Shown in pieces: positions 1 to 8,923 of a stretch of DNA of 45,227 nt. Positions within the stretch are counted from its first letter, which is position 1. Every line of letters starts with the position of its first letter. Under the pieces are notes generated by a model. That model worked only from the letters and a program-made list of their open reading frames with translations, did no database searches and had not been told where the DNA came from. Made by a program: the position numbers and the translations under genes. Origin of the DNA: an uncultured Traorella sp. (lineage in GTDB: Bacteria; Bacillota_I; Bacilli_A; Erysipelotrichales; Erysipelotrichaceae); contig CALUVS010000017.1 in assembly GCA_944324265.1 (NCBI GenBank), forward strand, positions 1-45,227, read 5' to 3'.

Positions 1-723
1 ATGCTGGATGAAATAATTCAGAATAAGCCGCGGCTGATCTTACTGACAAAGATTGATAAAGCAGATCCCAATCAGACGAAGCTGTGGATGGAAGCACTGA
101 AAAATGATACGACAATGATCTTAGGAGCGAATGTCTTGAAAGATAATATGACTTCTTTGATTACCAATGCCTGCAAGGAATGCATGAAAGCGATGATTGA
201 ACGGCAGAAAAGAAGAGGCATAAATCCAAGAGCTATCCGTGTCATGATTGTCGGTATTCCCAATGTCGGCAAATCGACACTGATCAATCGCATTGCCAAA
301 AAGAAGGCAGCGATGGCTGCAGATAAACCAGGTGTTACTCGAGCTTTGCAGTGGGTCAAGATCAACAATGATCTGGAATTGCTGGATACACCAGGTGTTT
401 TATGGCCGAAATTTGAAGATGAAAATGTTGGTTTATGTCTGGGCATCAGCGGAGCTATCCGTGATGAAATTCTGCCATTGGAAGATGTGGCAATTTTCGG
501 CATGAATCATCTGATTCACCATTATCCGGATTTATTGAAGGAACGCTATCATGTGGATGTGGAAGAGGATGCCATCAAAATGTTTGAAAAGATTGCCGAA
601 GAAAGAAAAATGATGAAATCAAACAATGAATTGGATCTGGAAATAACGATTCAGATGTTTATCAGAGAAGCCCGCAATGATATGATCGGACGCATCAGCT
701 GGGAGATGTATCATGCAGACTGA
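1..723 (+). CDS. rbgA: Ribosome biogenesis GTPase RbgA (YlqF), 5'-truncated by window edge
   Basis: This is a circularly permuted GTPase that acts in late 50S subunit assembly. The motifs run in permuted order: G4 TKID at residues 16-19, G1 GIPNVGKST at 85-93, and G3 DTPG at 129-132. From family knowledge, full-length RbgA is about 280 residues and begins with a FPGHM-type segment. That segment is absent, and residue 1 aligns with the internal NKPR region of Bacillus RbgA, so about 40 N-terminal residues lie upstream of the window. The ATG at position 1 is therefore probably internal. The C-terminal RNA-binding helical region is present. Its TGA stop lies inside rnhB (11-base overlap), the same rbgA-rnhB pairing as in Bacillus, which suggests coupled translation. 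Confidence 0.95.
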   Translation: MLDEIIQNKPRLILLTKIDKADPNQTKLWMEALKNDTTMILGANVLKDNMTSLITNACKECMKAMIERQKRRGINPRAIRVMIVGIPNVGKSTLINRIAKKKAAMAADKPGVTRALQWVKINNDLELLDTPGVLWPKFEDENVGLCLGISGAIRDEILPLEDVAIFGMNHLIHHYPDLLKERYHVDVEEDAIKMFEKIAEERKMMKSNNELDLEITIQMFIREARNDMIGRISWEMYHAD

Positions 724-1336
724 AAATGCCTATGAGAAGGCTTTTTATGAGCAAGGGAAACAATATATCGTCGGCATTGATGAAGCAGGCAGAGGACCGA
801 TTGCCGGGCCGTTAGTGGTAGCTGCAGTGATGTTTGAAAAAGGCTATTCTCATCCTGAAATATATGATTCAAAAAAAATCAGTGAAAAAAAACGCAATGA
901 ATTATTTCAAGTGATCATTCATGATGCCTTGGAATATCATATTGCGATTGTAGAACCCTCTGTGATCGATGAATTGAATATTTATCGAGCCACACAGAAG
1001 ACCATGGAAGATCTGGTCACAATGTTTGAACATGTGGATGGTGTTTTGACGGATGCGATGCCGTTACGAGTCTGCAGCTGTCCTTATGAAGCCATTATCA
1101 AAGGAGATATGAAAAGTGTCAGCATTGCCGCTGCCAGTATCTTAGCGAAAGTGACTCGCGATCACATCATGATGGGCTATGATCATTTGTATCCTGCTTA
1201 TGGCTTTGCCAAGCACAAAGGTTATCCGACCAAAGCTCATTTAGAAGCTTTGGAAAAAGAAGGCGTATTGCCGATTCATCGGAAAAGCTATGGTCCTGTA
1301 GCCAAATGCAGTCAAATAAAATTTGATTTTGATTAG
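713..1336 (+). CDS. rnhB: Ribonuclease HII
   Basis: RNase HII cleaves the RNA strand of RNA-DNA hybrids and removes misincorporated ribonucleotides from DNA. The signature GIDEAGRGPIAGP near residues 21-33 holds the first catalytic Asp-Glu pair, and the DSKK segment that follows is also typical. The 207-residue length suits the short form without the N-terminal extension of Bacillus RnhB. The ATG at 713 lies inside the end of rbgA, so translation is probably coupled. About 200 bases follow before the next gene. Confidence 0.95.
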   Translation: MQTENAYEKAFYEQGKQYIVGIDEAGRGPIAGPLVVAAVMFEKGYSHPEIYDSKKISEKKRNELFQVIIHDALEYHIAIVEPSVIDELNIYRATQKTMEDLVTMFEHVDGVLTDAMPLRVCSCPYEAIIKGDMKSVSIAAASILAKVTRDHIMMGYDHLYPAYGFAKHKGYPTKAHLEALEKEGVLPIHRKSYGPVAKCSQIKFDFD

Positions 1337-1351
1337 ATTTGGAAAACTTCT

Positions 1352-1427
1352 GAATCTTTTTTTGCTGTTGAGAAGGGAAAATTCAAGGATTCAACGATAT
1401 GATCATTGAATTAACAGAAAAAGATTC
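1352..1427. repeat. Imperfect long-range inverted repeat in the rnhB downstream gap
   Basis: GAATCTTTTT at 1352-1361 is the exact complement of AAAAAGATTC at 1418-1427, with 56 bases between. The arms are A/T-rich and the loop long, so this may be a weak transcript-end structure for rbgA-rnhB. The rest of the gap (1428-1541) contains a TATAAT-like hexamer at 1505-1510 without a good -35 box. Confidence 0.3.
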
Positions 1428-1575
1428 TGTAACATTTTTCTTTATTTGCGCAAATTTGGGACATTGAAAAATTTTGTCTAATGCATTTTTTATAGTCGTG
1501 TCCATATAATTAAATGGTAAAATAGAGATAGGATATGACATATGAAAAAAATATAGGGATAAACTTATTCAATTA

Positions 1576-2553
1576 GTGATTTTGATTGCGATATTGGTGT
1601 TTTTTCTCTGCATTTTCGAAGATTCTTCAGATTTGATTCTCAAGGAGCTGCGCAATACAGATTACACGATCATGTTCCAGCTGATTCCTTTGATGGTTCT
1701 GTTTGAAATTTTAGGTGCACTGAATATGAAATGGACAGCGGAACAATATCATAAAAAAATGATTTTATCGGATAATGTCTTATTTCTATTTTCAGCTAGT
1801 TTTTATTCCTTCATAACTTTTGGCGGAGGTACATGGATCTATTATTTAACTTATTTTAAGAAGCATGATCTAGATGTTTCAGAAACAGTTGGAATCAATG
1901 TTTATTTATATGTTATGGATAAAATTGCAATCTTAATGGCGGCCAACATTGCTTTGATCTATGGTTATTCAGTTTTTTATTCTTTATTGGGAAATGTATT
2001 TTTCTTGATATTAGCTGCGCATATCCTTACTCTTTTGATGGTTGGAGTTATCTTGTCGTTATGTCTGTCTGAAAAAATCCACCGCAATGTTATGACATTT
2101 TTAAGAAAGGTGATCAGAAAAGAAAACTTCCAGCAATACTTAGATACATTGGAACATGAATTGGCTGATCTTGGCAAAGAAATGCCCTTTCTTCTGCACT
2201 CAAGAACAATTACATGCAAGGTATTTGGACTTTCTGTTTTAAAGCATGCTGCTTTATGCATTGTTCCTTATTTTATTTTGTGTGAATCAATGCTGATGCA
2301 TTGGCTGGATTGCATGAATCTGATGGCTTTGGTGAATGTGTTTTCAGGCTTGATTCCGCTTCCCGGCGGGTTAGGTTCTTTTGACTTCGGCTATCTTTTG
2401 TTTTTTGTTCCTTATGTTGGGGAAGTGAAGGCTGTCTCTTCTTTGCTTTTATATCGTTTTCCAACCTTTATTGTTCCGATATTGATTGGTTTGGGTATTG
2501 TTTTGATTCGTTGGATTCATGGTCTTTTTGCTGTAAATGATCAGAAGGGGTGA
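1576..2553 (+). CDS. Lysylphosphatidylglycerol synthase transmembrane-domain (UPF0104/YbhN-like) protein, start disrupted
   Basis: This is a polytopic membrane protein of about 325 residues with many hydrophobic segments. The family-typical stretches are FGGGTWIYYLTYFKK near residue 82 and LIPLPGGLGSFDFGYLLFF near 260. They match the flippase-like transmembrane half of MprF (PF03706 family); no aminoacyl-transfer domain is present, so substrate and direction are unknown. The frame opens at GTG 1576, with no clear ribosome binding site. A better start is ATG 1542, preceded by AGGA, but it is out of frame by one base. Removing one A from the seven-A run at 1545-1551 would give an N-terminus starting MKKYRDKLIQLV joined to this frame. 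The gene is thus frameshifted, phase-variable or affected by a sequence error. It overlaps the next gene region at its stop. Confidence 0.75.
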   Translation: MILIAILVFFLCIFEDSSDLILKELRNTDYTIMFQLIPLMVLFEILGALNMKWTAEQYHKKMILSDNVLFLFSASFYSFITFGGGTWIYYLTYFKKHDLDVSETVGINVYLYVMDKIAILMAANIALIYGYSVFYSLLGNVFFLILAAHILTLLMVGVILSLCLSEKIHRNVMTFLRKVIRKENFQQYLDTLEHELADLGKEMPFLLHSRTITCKVFGLSVLKHAALCIVPYFILCESMLMHWLDCMNLMALVNVFSGLIPLPGGLGSFDFGYLLFFVPYVGEVKAVSSLLLYRFPTFIVPILIGLGIVLIRWIHGLFAVNDQKG

Positions 2554-2558
2554 TTGAA

Positions 2559-3689
2559 ATGAAGAAAATTAAATTGCAGTTTGAGAAAAAGCTGGCAGAT
2601 ATAACGATCAAAGATTTGATTACTTTAATTCTTTGTTTTGCTGGCTTTTTTCTGATTGTCCATTATTTTGAACAAATCGGAGGCTTATTGAAAATACTGA
2701 TTGATGCATGCAAACCATTTTTATATGGAATTGTTTTTGCTTTTATCTTTAATATTCCAATGCGTTTTTTTCAGCGTCATCTGCCGAAATACAAGGGAAG
2801 AGAATCCCGCTTTTTAGCGGCAATGCTGGCACTTGTCATTATTGTTACAGTCATTGTATTGATTGGTTTTGTCATTATTCCGCAGATTGCTGATAATGTC
2901 ACTTCTTTTGTAAATCAATTGCCCGCAGTGATTGATACTGCGGATGATTGGCTGGCAGAAATTCTGCAGCGGTTTCATTTAAGCGAAGATGTGATTGCGC
3001 AATTGATTCAGAAGATCAATGATCTGGGAAATGATTTATTGGCATATATGGAATCGCTTCTGCCGATGGCCAGAGATTTTATTGCCCGTGCAGCAGAAGG
3101 TATCAGCAATGTCGGCATCGGTATTGTTGTCGCTATTTATCTGACGATTTCCAAAGAAAAGTTATTTGCCCAATGCAAAGAGATCAGTGAAACGATTCTG
3201 CCGAAGAAGGTATATGATTCGTTGTTTTATTTCTATCATTTGGTCAATGATGTTTTCAAACGTTTTGTCAGCGGACAGCTTCTGGAAGCTTTGATCATTG
3301 GGGTACTCTGTTATTTTGGCTGTTTATTGCTCAATATTCCATATGCACCGACTTGTTCTTTGATCATTGGCTGTACGAATATTATACCTATTTTCGGACC
3401 TATTATCGGAACACTGATGTGTGTCATTTTGATTGCTTTCACTTCACCTATCCAAGCACTTGTCTTTTTGGTTTTCGGCATTGTGCTGCAGCAATTTGAA
3501 TCCAATATTATTTATCCGCATATTGTGGGTAATTCTGTGGGCCTTGAACCTTTGTGGTCATTGTTTGCCATTACAGTATTCGGCAAACTCTTCGGTGTAG
3601 TCGGAATGATCATAGGATTGCCGATTGTGTCCATTGCATATGAATTGATCTATCAGTTTTATCTGAAATTAAAGAAAACGAAAAAATAA
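2559..3689 (+). CDS. AI-2E family transporter (PerM/YdiK-like) membrane protein
   Basis: This 376-residue multi-pass membrane protein has the layout of the AI-2E transporter family (PF01594). It has N-terminal helices, a soluble middle segment (residues about 95-170) rich in amphipathic helices, and a conserved C-terminal block with IPIFGPIIGT and the later family-typical QQFESNIIYPHIVG. Members are proposed exporters of small molecules or ions, and the substrate cannot be told from sequence. I chose ATG 2559 over the upstream GTG 2550 because AGGGGTG lies 7 bases before it. The gene directly follows the UPF0104-type gene and is probably cotranscribed with it. Confidence 0.85.
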   Translation: MKKIKLQFEKKLADITIKDLITLILCFAGFFLIVHYFEQIGGLLKILIDACKPFLYGIVFAFIFNIPMRFFQRHLPKYKGRESRFLAAMLALVIIVTVIVLIGFVIIPQIADNVTSFVNQLPAVIDTADDWLAEILQRFHLSEDVIAQLIQKINDLGNDLLAYMESLLPMARDFIARAAEGISNVGIGIVVAIYLTISKEKLFAQCKEISETILPKKVYDSLFYFYHLVNDVFKRFVSGQLLEALIIGVLCYFGCLLLNIPYAPTCSLIIGCTNIIPIFGPIIGTLMCVILIAFTSPIQALVFLVFGIVLQQFESNIIYPHIVGNSVGLEPLWSLFAITVFGKLFGVVGMIIGLPIVSIAYELIYQFYLKLKKTKK

Positions 3690-3826
3690 GATTGAAAAGG
3701 CAAATCGATGAAAAATGTAATAATTCAAACGAAGTGAGAAAAAGTAGGACAGAATGATTTTTTTGTTCAGTTATTCTTTTTTCTGAACATGCTAGAATGT
3801 ATGTGTTTTAGAAAGGATGATAAAAA

Positions 3827-4576
3827 TTGAAAGCTCATTTTGATGAATTATCACAGATTATTTCAGATTTAGAAACCGATCAGACAAACTGATTAAACAG
3901 CAAAACAGCTGCTGAAAAACTAGAAAAGAATGGTGAGAATAAACTGAAAGAAAAGAAAAAGAAAACAATGCTTCAGCGCTTTTTTGATCAGTTCAAAGAT
4001 GCCATGATCATTATCTTGATTATTGCGGCTGTTATTTCATTTGCCATTGCCTTTGCGGAAGGTGAGCCAAGTGAATTTGTGGAACCTGTTTTGATTCTTT
4101 TGATTGTCATTTTGAATGCAGTCAGGGATGTATTGCAGGAAAGCAAAGCCGAGAAGGCATTGGATGCATTGAAAAATTTATCTGCACCGCATGCCCGTGT
4201 CATTCGTGAGGGCAAGGAACAAATTATTGATGCTTCGAAGCTTGTTCCGGGCGATATCATTCGTTTGGAAGCCGGTGATTTCGTTCCGGCGGATGCTCGC
4301 TTGATTTTTTTCTGTCAGCTTGAAAAGTGAAGAATCGGCATTGACGGGTGAATCTGTTCCAGCAGTAAAGATGCTTCCGCGGATGTCAAAGAAGATGCCG
4401 CCTTGGGAGATCGTTCCAATATGATTTTTTCCGGCTGCAGCATTACCTATGGTACAGCTTCAGCGGTTGTTACGGCAACCGGAATGAATACGGAAATGGG
4501 AAAAATTGCCAATCTGCTGAGCAATGAAGAAGATTCACAGACACCATTGCAGAAAAAAATACTTAGAGGCAATTGA
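3827..4576 (+). pseudogene. Remnant of a cation-translocating (calcium-type) P-type ATPase
   Basis: The reading frame starts at TTG 3827 behind AAAGGATG and encodes the N-terminal cytosolic segment, M1/M2 helices and part of the actuator domain of a P-type ATPase. The recognisable parts are KLKEKKKKTMLQRFFDQFKD, VPGDIIRLEAGDFVPADARL and LTGESVP. Four lesions are visible. An in-frame TGA at 3890-3892 stands where the family has Gly. One extra T in the seven-T run at 4305-4311 shifts the frame, and one missing base near 4366-4370 restores it. The protein then stops at 4574-4576, after about 250 codons against roughly 870-900 for the family. The DKTGT phosphorylation motif and the nucleotide-binding domain are gone, so no pump can be made. 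Confidence 0.9.
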
Positions 4577-4656
4577 ATCATAAAAAATTAATCTTAAAAC
4601 TACTTTCCAATTAATATACAAAACTGCGTTAAAAATCTTTCATATGAATTGTCTTT

Positions 4657-4696
4657 AAAATCACTTCACGCATATAAATGAGTGAGGTGATTTTTT
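4657..4696 (+). terminator. Hairpin with T-run overlapping the dprA ribosome binding site
   Basis: AAAATCACTTCAC (4657-4669) pairs with GTGAGGTGATTTT (4682-4694) with a single G-U pair and a 12-base loop, followed by T residues. It looks like an intrinsic terminator for upstream transcription, but its 3' arm contains GAGGTGA, the dprA Shine-Dalgarno sequence, 6 bases before the ATG. If the hairpin forms in a dprA message, the ribosome site is masked. Confidence 0.6.
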
Positions 4697-5431
4697 ATGC
4701 GCAAACAAATCTTATCGTATGCGATTACTTATCAAGGAGAATATCATGCTATTGCGCAGGCTATTCAGAAAAATGAGCGCTGGCATGAAATTGAATATAA
4801 CGGTGATTATGTCACCATTTTGGATGAGCATTATCCCAAAAAATTATTTGAACTGGAAAAGCCGCCTTTCATCTTATTTTACAGCGGTGATCTTTCTTTG
4901 CTGGAAGAAGATCTTTTATGTGTGATTGGTTCTCGTCAGCCCTCTTGTCTGGCTCAAACTCACATTCAGGAATTAATGACGCATCTGAATGATCGATGGA
5001 CGATTTTGAGCGGATTGGCAAAGGGTGTAGATGGTTTGGCCCATGAGGCTGCCTTGCAGCATCATAGAAAAACAATTGGAGTCATTGGATGCGGTCTGGA
5101 TATTATTTATCCGAAAAGCAATGCATCTTTGTATCAAGCCATAAAGAATAATGGATGCATTGTTTCAGAATATCCCAATGGCTGTCAGCCATTGGCCCAT
5201 CACTTTCCTTGGCGAAATCGTCTTTTGGCAGCTTTATGCCGAAAATGTGTTGTCATCGAAGCTAAAAAGAAAAGCGGTACTCTGCTGACAGTAAACTATG
5301 CCAATCAGTTGGATCGACCGATCTATGTGTTTCCGCATCGTTATGAGGATGACTTTGCTTTCGGCAGCAATCAGCTCATTCAATTAGGCTGCAGTCTGAT
5401 TTTGGATAAAGAAGATATTCAAATCATATAA
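4697..5431 (+). CDS. dprA: DNA processing protein DprA (Smf), short form
   Basis: DprA binds incoming single-stranded DNA during transformation and loads RecA. The Rossmann-like core is clear: CVIGSRQPS near residue 76, ILSGLAKGVDGLAHEAAL near 98-115, then VIGCGLDIIYP, FPWRNRLLAALC and KSGTLLT. At 244 residues it is shorter than typical DprA (about 290-370). It has only a reduced N-terminal region and no C-terminal winged-helix (DML1) domain. It precedes topA as in Bacillus. The start is supported by GAGGTGA 6 bases upstream, which lies in a hairpin arm. Whether the organism is competent cannot be told from this window. Confidence 0.93.
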   Translation: MRKQILSYAITYQGEYHAIAQAIQKNERWHEIEYNGDYVTILDEHYPKKLFELEKPPFILFYSGDLSLLEEDLLCVIGSRQPSCLAQTHIQELMTHLNDRWTILSGLAKGVDGLAHEAALQHHRKTIGVIGCGLDIIYPKSNASLYQAIKNNGCIVSEYPNGCQPLAHHFPWRNRLLAALCRKCVVIEAKKKSGTLLTVNYANQLDRPIYVFPHRYEDDFAFGSNQLIQLGCSLILDKEDIQII

Positions 5432-5436
5432 AACAA

Positions 5437-5466
5437 TTGACAAATTCAAATGAATGTGGAAATAAT
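5437..5466 (+). promoter_or_regulatory. Sigma-A-type promoter for topA
   Basis: A perfect TTGACA (5437-5442) is followed after 18 bases by AATAAT (5461-5466). It lies just after the dprA stop and 22 bases before the topA ATG, giving topA its own start in addition to readthrough. Confidence 0.6.
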
Positions 5467-5487
5467 TAAGGAACTGAGGTGATGGTA

Positions 5488-7638
5488 ATGAAGAAATTAG
5501 TTATTGTGGAATCACCGTCTAAATCCAAAACAATTGAAAAATATTTAGGAAAGGATTATTCGGTTGTTTCCAGCAAAGGACATATACGAGATTTGGCTGT
5601 ATCCGGTAAGGGCGGACTCGGTATAGATGTAGAACATGATTTTACACCTACCTATGTCACTAATTCCGATAAAAAAGAAGTAGTCAAAGATTTGAAAGCA
5701 AAAGCAGCCAAAGCAGATGAAATTTATTTGGCCAGTGACCCTGACCGTGAAGGGGAAGCGATTGCTTGGCATCTAGCCACGGTTTTAGGTGTCGATATTG
5801 AACAGAAAAATCGTGTTATCTTCAATGAAATTACGAAGAATGCGGTTTTGGAGGCCTTTGATCATCCAAGAACAATTGATATGAATTTGGTGAAAAGCCA
5901 GGAAACCAGAAGAATGCTGGATCGCATCATCGGGTTTAAGCTAAGCAATTTATTGCAGAATAAGATCAAAAGTAAGTCAGCCGGACGTGTACAATCAGTT
6001 GCTCTGCGTTTGATCGTAGAACGTGAAAATGAGATCAAAGCATTTCAAAGCGAAGAATATTGGAGCATTGATGCTATTATCAAGAAAGGCAGAAAAGAAT
6101 TTAAAGCTTCTTTATTAAAAGTAGATAAGAAAAAAGCTCAATTAAAGAATGAAGAAGATGCTAAAGCCATTGAACAAAGATGTGCTCAGGGTGAATATGT
6201 TGTTCAGTCCATTGAAAAAAAGGTAAAGAAAAAACAGGCAAAGCTGCCGTTTATTACTTCTACTTTGCAGCAGGAAGCATCGACAAAATTAGGCTTTTCT
6301 TCCAAAAAGACGATGCAGATTGCCCAAAAGCTGTATGAAGGAGTTGAAATCAGAGGCAATAATGAAGGTTTGATTTCCTATATGCGTTCTGATTCTACCC
6401 GATTAAGTGATGTGTTCGTCAAAGATGCTTTTGCCTTCATTGAAGATAATTATGGGAAAAATTATGTGGGAAAAGTACATGCCAAAAACAATGCCGGTGC
6501 TCAGGATGCCCATGAAGCCATTCGTGTGACACATGTGGATTACACACCGGAATCCATCAAAAGCTATCTGACCAATGATCAATATAAACTATATAAGATG
6601 ATTTATGCGCGTACGTTGGCTTATTTGATGGCACCAAGCGAATTTGATGTAGTCAATGCACAGATTGTCAACAATGGCTGTGAATTCTCTGCGAATGGTT
6701 CTGTTCAGACATTTGATGGTTATCTGAAGATTTATGCCGATTATGAACAAAATAAAGATGAGGTATTGCCGCCATTAAGTGAAAATGAAGTGCTGGAAAA
6801 TGTGAAATTGGATGCCAAACAGCACTTTACTGAACCGCCGCTGCGTTATTCTGAAGCACGTTTAATCAAAGAAATGGAAGAAAACGGTATCGGACGTCCT
6901 TCTACCTATGCTTCCATTATTGATACAATAGTGGCCAGAAATTATGTGACTTTGGAAAAAAGCAGCGAGAATTCTAAAACAAAAGTCTTTTTCCCGACAG
7001 AACAGGGAATTTTGACCGATACTAAGCTGCAGGAATTCTTCTCCAGCATTATCAATGTTTCTTATACAGCCAATATGGAAAAAGATCTGGACTTGATTGC
7101 GGAAGGCAAATTGAATTCAGTAGAAGAACTAAGAAAATTTTATGATAAGTTTGTTCCCTTATTGGATGAAGCTTATGCCAATATGGAAAAGAAAGAATTG
7201 GAAAGAACCGGTGAGTTGTGTCCGGAATGCGGCAGTGAGCTTGTCTACCGCAACGGCCGTTACGGACGTTTCATCTCCTGTATTAATTTTCCGAAGTGCA
7301 AATATACGCGAAATGAAGAACAGGAACAAATCAGTGATGAAAAATGTCCGAACTGCGGTTCTCCGTTTATCCTGAAAAAAGGAAGATATGGGGCTTTCTG
7401 GGCTTGTTCCAATTATCCGGAATGCAAGACTATTAAAAATGATAAACCGAAAGAGGAACCAAAACCAACCGGTGAGATGTGTCCGGAATGCGGCAAGCCT
7501 CTGATTGAACGCAAGTCCCGCTATGGCACCACTTTTATCGGCTGCAGCGGTTATCCGAAATGTCATTACATTAAAAAAGAACCTAAAGAAAGCAAAACGA
7601 AGAAAACTCGTACAAAAAAGGTGAAAGAAGATGAATAG
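5488..7638 (+). CDS. topA: DNA topoisomerase I
   Basis: This type IA topoisomerase relaxes negative supercoils. The TOPRIM domain is at the N-terminus ([19 protein letters not shown], then DPDREGE at residues 84-90). The catalytic tyrosine is Y298 in [14 protein letters not shown]. Three four-cysteine zinc ribbons close the protein, each of the form CPxCG...C...PxC, followed by a lysine-rich tail. At 716 residues it is close to Bacillus TopA (691) with a full set of zinc ribbons. ATG 5488 is chosen over GTG 5479 and ATG 5482 because GAGGTG ends 6 bases before it. The last 8 bases overlap trmFO. Confidence 0.97.
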   Translation: MKKLVIVESPSKSKTIEKYLGKDYSVVSSKGHIRDLAVSGKGGLGIDVEHDFTPTYVTNSDKKEVVKDLKAKAAKADEIYLASDPDREGEAIAWHLATVLGVDIEQKNRVIFNEITKNAVLEAFDHPRTIDMNLVKSQETRRMLDRIIGFKLSNLLQNKIKSKSAGRVQSVALRLIVERENEIKAFQSEEYWSIDAIIKKGRKEFKASLLKVDKKKAQLKNEEDAKAIEQRCAQGEYVVQSIEKKVKKKQAKLPFITSTLQQEASTKLGFSSKKTMQIAQKLYEGVEIRGNNEGLISYMRSDSTRLSDVFVKDAFAFIEDNYGKNYVGKVHAKNNAGAQDAHEAIRVTHVDYTPESIKSYLTNDQYKLYKMIYARTLAYLMAPSEFDVVNAQIVNNGCEFSANGSVQTFDGYLKIYADYEQNKDEVLPPLSENEVLENVKLDAKQHFTEPPLRYSEARLIKEMEENGIGRPSTYASIIDTIVARNYVTLEKSSENSKTKVFFPTEQGILTDTKLQEFFSSIINVSYTANMEKDLDLIAEGKLNSVEELRKFYDKFVPLLDEAYANMEKKELERTGELCPECGSELVYRNGRYGRFISCINFPKCKYTRNEEQEQISDEKCPNCGSPFILKKGRYGAFWACSNYPECKTIKNDKPKEEPKPTGEMCPECGKPLIERKSRYGTTFIGCSGYPKCHYIKKEPKESKTKKTRTKKVKEDE

Positions 7639-8923
7639 AGTAACGATTGTCGGTGCAGGACTGGCCGGCTGCGAAGCCTGCTGGCAGTTAATCAAACGCA
7701 ATATACCGGTAACCTTGATTGAAATGCGCCCAAGCAAGATGACTCCTGCCCATAAAAGTGAATATTTTTGTGAATTGGTTTGTTCTAATTCACTGCGCAG
7801 TGATGAAATAACTAATGCAGTCGGTTTATTAAAACAAGAAATGCGTCAGATGGATTCTTTGATCATGCAGGCTGCGGATAAGCATCGTATTCCTGCGGGC
7901 AGTGCTTTGGCGGTCGATCGAATCGGTTTTGCCAAAGAAATTACGGATACGTTAAAAAATCATCCATTAGTAGAAGTGGTTGAAAAAGAAGTGTGTGAAA
8001 TTCCGGAAGGATATGTCATCTTGGCCAGCGGGCCTTTGACCAGTGATGCCTTAAGTGCCTCCATTCAGAATTTGCTGCAGGAAGAGGAATTTCATTTCTA
8101 TGATGCCGCAGCACCGATCATTGAAAAAGACAGCATTGATTTTTCAAAAGCGTATATGAAATCCCGTTATGATAAGGGAGAGGCCAGCTATATCAATTGT
8201 CCGATGAATAAAGAACAATTTGATGCTTTTTATGAATCTTTGATTCATGCGGAATGTGTTAAGATGCATGATTTTGAAGATGAGAAATATTTTGAAGGAT
8301 GCATGCCGTTTGAAGAAATGGCTCGCCGCGGTCAGAAAACGTTGCTTTTTGGTCCGATGAAACCGGTGGGACTGGAAACAGATGACATCAAACCTTATGC
8401 AGTTGTACAGCTGCGTCAGGATGATGCCGCAGCTACGCTGTACAACATTGTCGGCTTTCAGACGCATTTGACATGGCCGGAACAAAGAAGAATCATCGGC
8501 ATGATTCCGGGACTTGAAAATGCAAAGTTTGCTCGTTATGGGGTCATGCATCGCAATACTTACATATGTTCTCCGCGTGTATTGAAAGCGACTTATGAGT
8601 GCAATCGCAAGGAAAATTTATTTTTTGCCGGACAGATGTGCGGGGTAGAAGGATATATTGAATCTGCTGCCAGCGGTTTATTGGCCGGATTGAATATGGC
8701 CAATCGAGTCAGAGGCAAAGAATGTGTGATTCTGCCGCCAAGCTGCATGATGGGAGCTATGGCTCACTACATTACACATACACACCCAAAATATTTTCAG
8801 CCGATGAATGCCACTTACGGCATCATGCAGTGTCTGGTGAAGACCAACAAGCAAAATCGCAAAGAAATGCTGGCGAAGCAAGCATTGGATGTGATTGAAC
8901 AGATGAAGGAAAAATTTGACTGA
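7631..8923 (+). CDS. trmFO: tRNA (uracil-5-)-methyltransferase TrmFO (Gid), folate/FAD-dependent
   Basis: TrmFO makes m5U54 in the T-loop of tRNA using methylenetetrahydrofolate and FADH2. The N-terminus has the FAD-binding glycine motif [12 protein letters not shown]. The family block [12 protein letters not shown] follows near residues 48-59, and [22 protein letters not shown] occurs near residue 340. The 430-residue length is normal (435 in Bacillus). Position between topA and xerC matches the Bacillus topA-gid-codV order. The ATG at 7631 lies inside the end of topA and its TGA shares a base with the xerC ATG, so the three genes are likely translated together. Confidence 0.96.
   Translation: MNRVTIVGAGLAGCEACWQLIKRNIPVTLIEMRPSKMTPAHKSEYFCELVCSNSLRSDEITNAVGLLKQEMRQMDSLIMQAADKHRIPAGSALAVDRIGFAKEITDTLKNHPLVEVVEKEVCEIPEGYVILASGPLTSDALSASIQNLLQEEEFHFYDAAAPIIEKDSIDFSKAYMKSRYDKGEASYINCPMNKEQFDAFYESLIHAECVKMHDFEDEKYFEGCMPFEEMARRGQKTLLFGPMKPVGLETDDIKPYAVVQLRQDDAAATLYNIVGFQTHLTWPEQRRIIGMIPGLENAKFARYGVMHRNTYICSPRVLKATYECNRKENLFFAGQMCGVEGYIESAASGLLAGLNMANRVRGKECVILPPSCMMGAMAHYITHTHPKYFQPMNATYGIMQCLVKTNKQNRKEMLAKQALDVIEQMKEKFD

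Noticed and set aside
72-503. Open frame of 143 codons on the minus strand
   Set aside because: It is antisense to the conserved rbgA G domain and is explained by its codon pattern.
3890-3892. In-frame TGA as selenocysteine or as a Trp codon of a Mycoplasma-type code
   Set aside because: TGA ends rbgA, trmFO, cdsA and other genes in this window, the family has Gly at this position, no SECIS-like hairpin follows, and the same gene carries two frameshifts and a truncation.
7159-7737. Open frame of 192 codons on the minus strand
   Set aside because: It lies antisense to the topA zinc ribbons and trmFO start; its Phe-rich composition mirrors the codons of those genes and it has no ribosome site.
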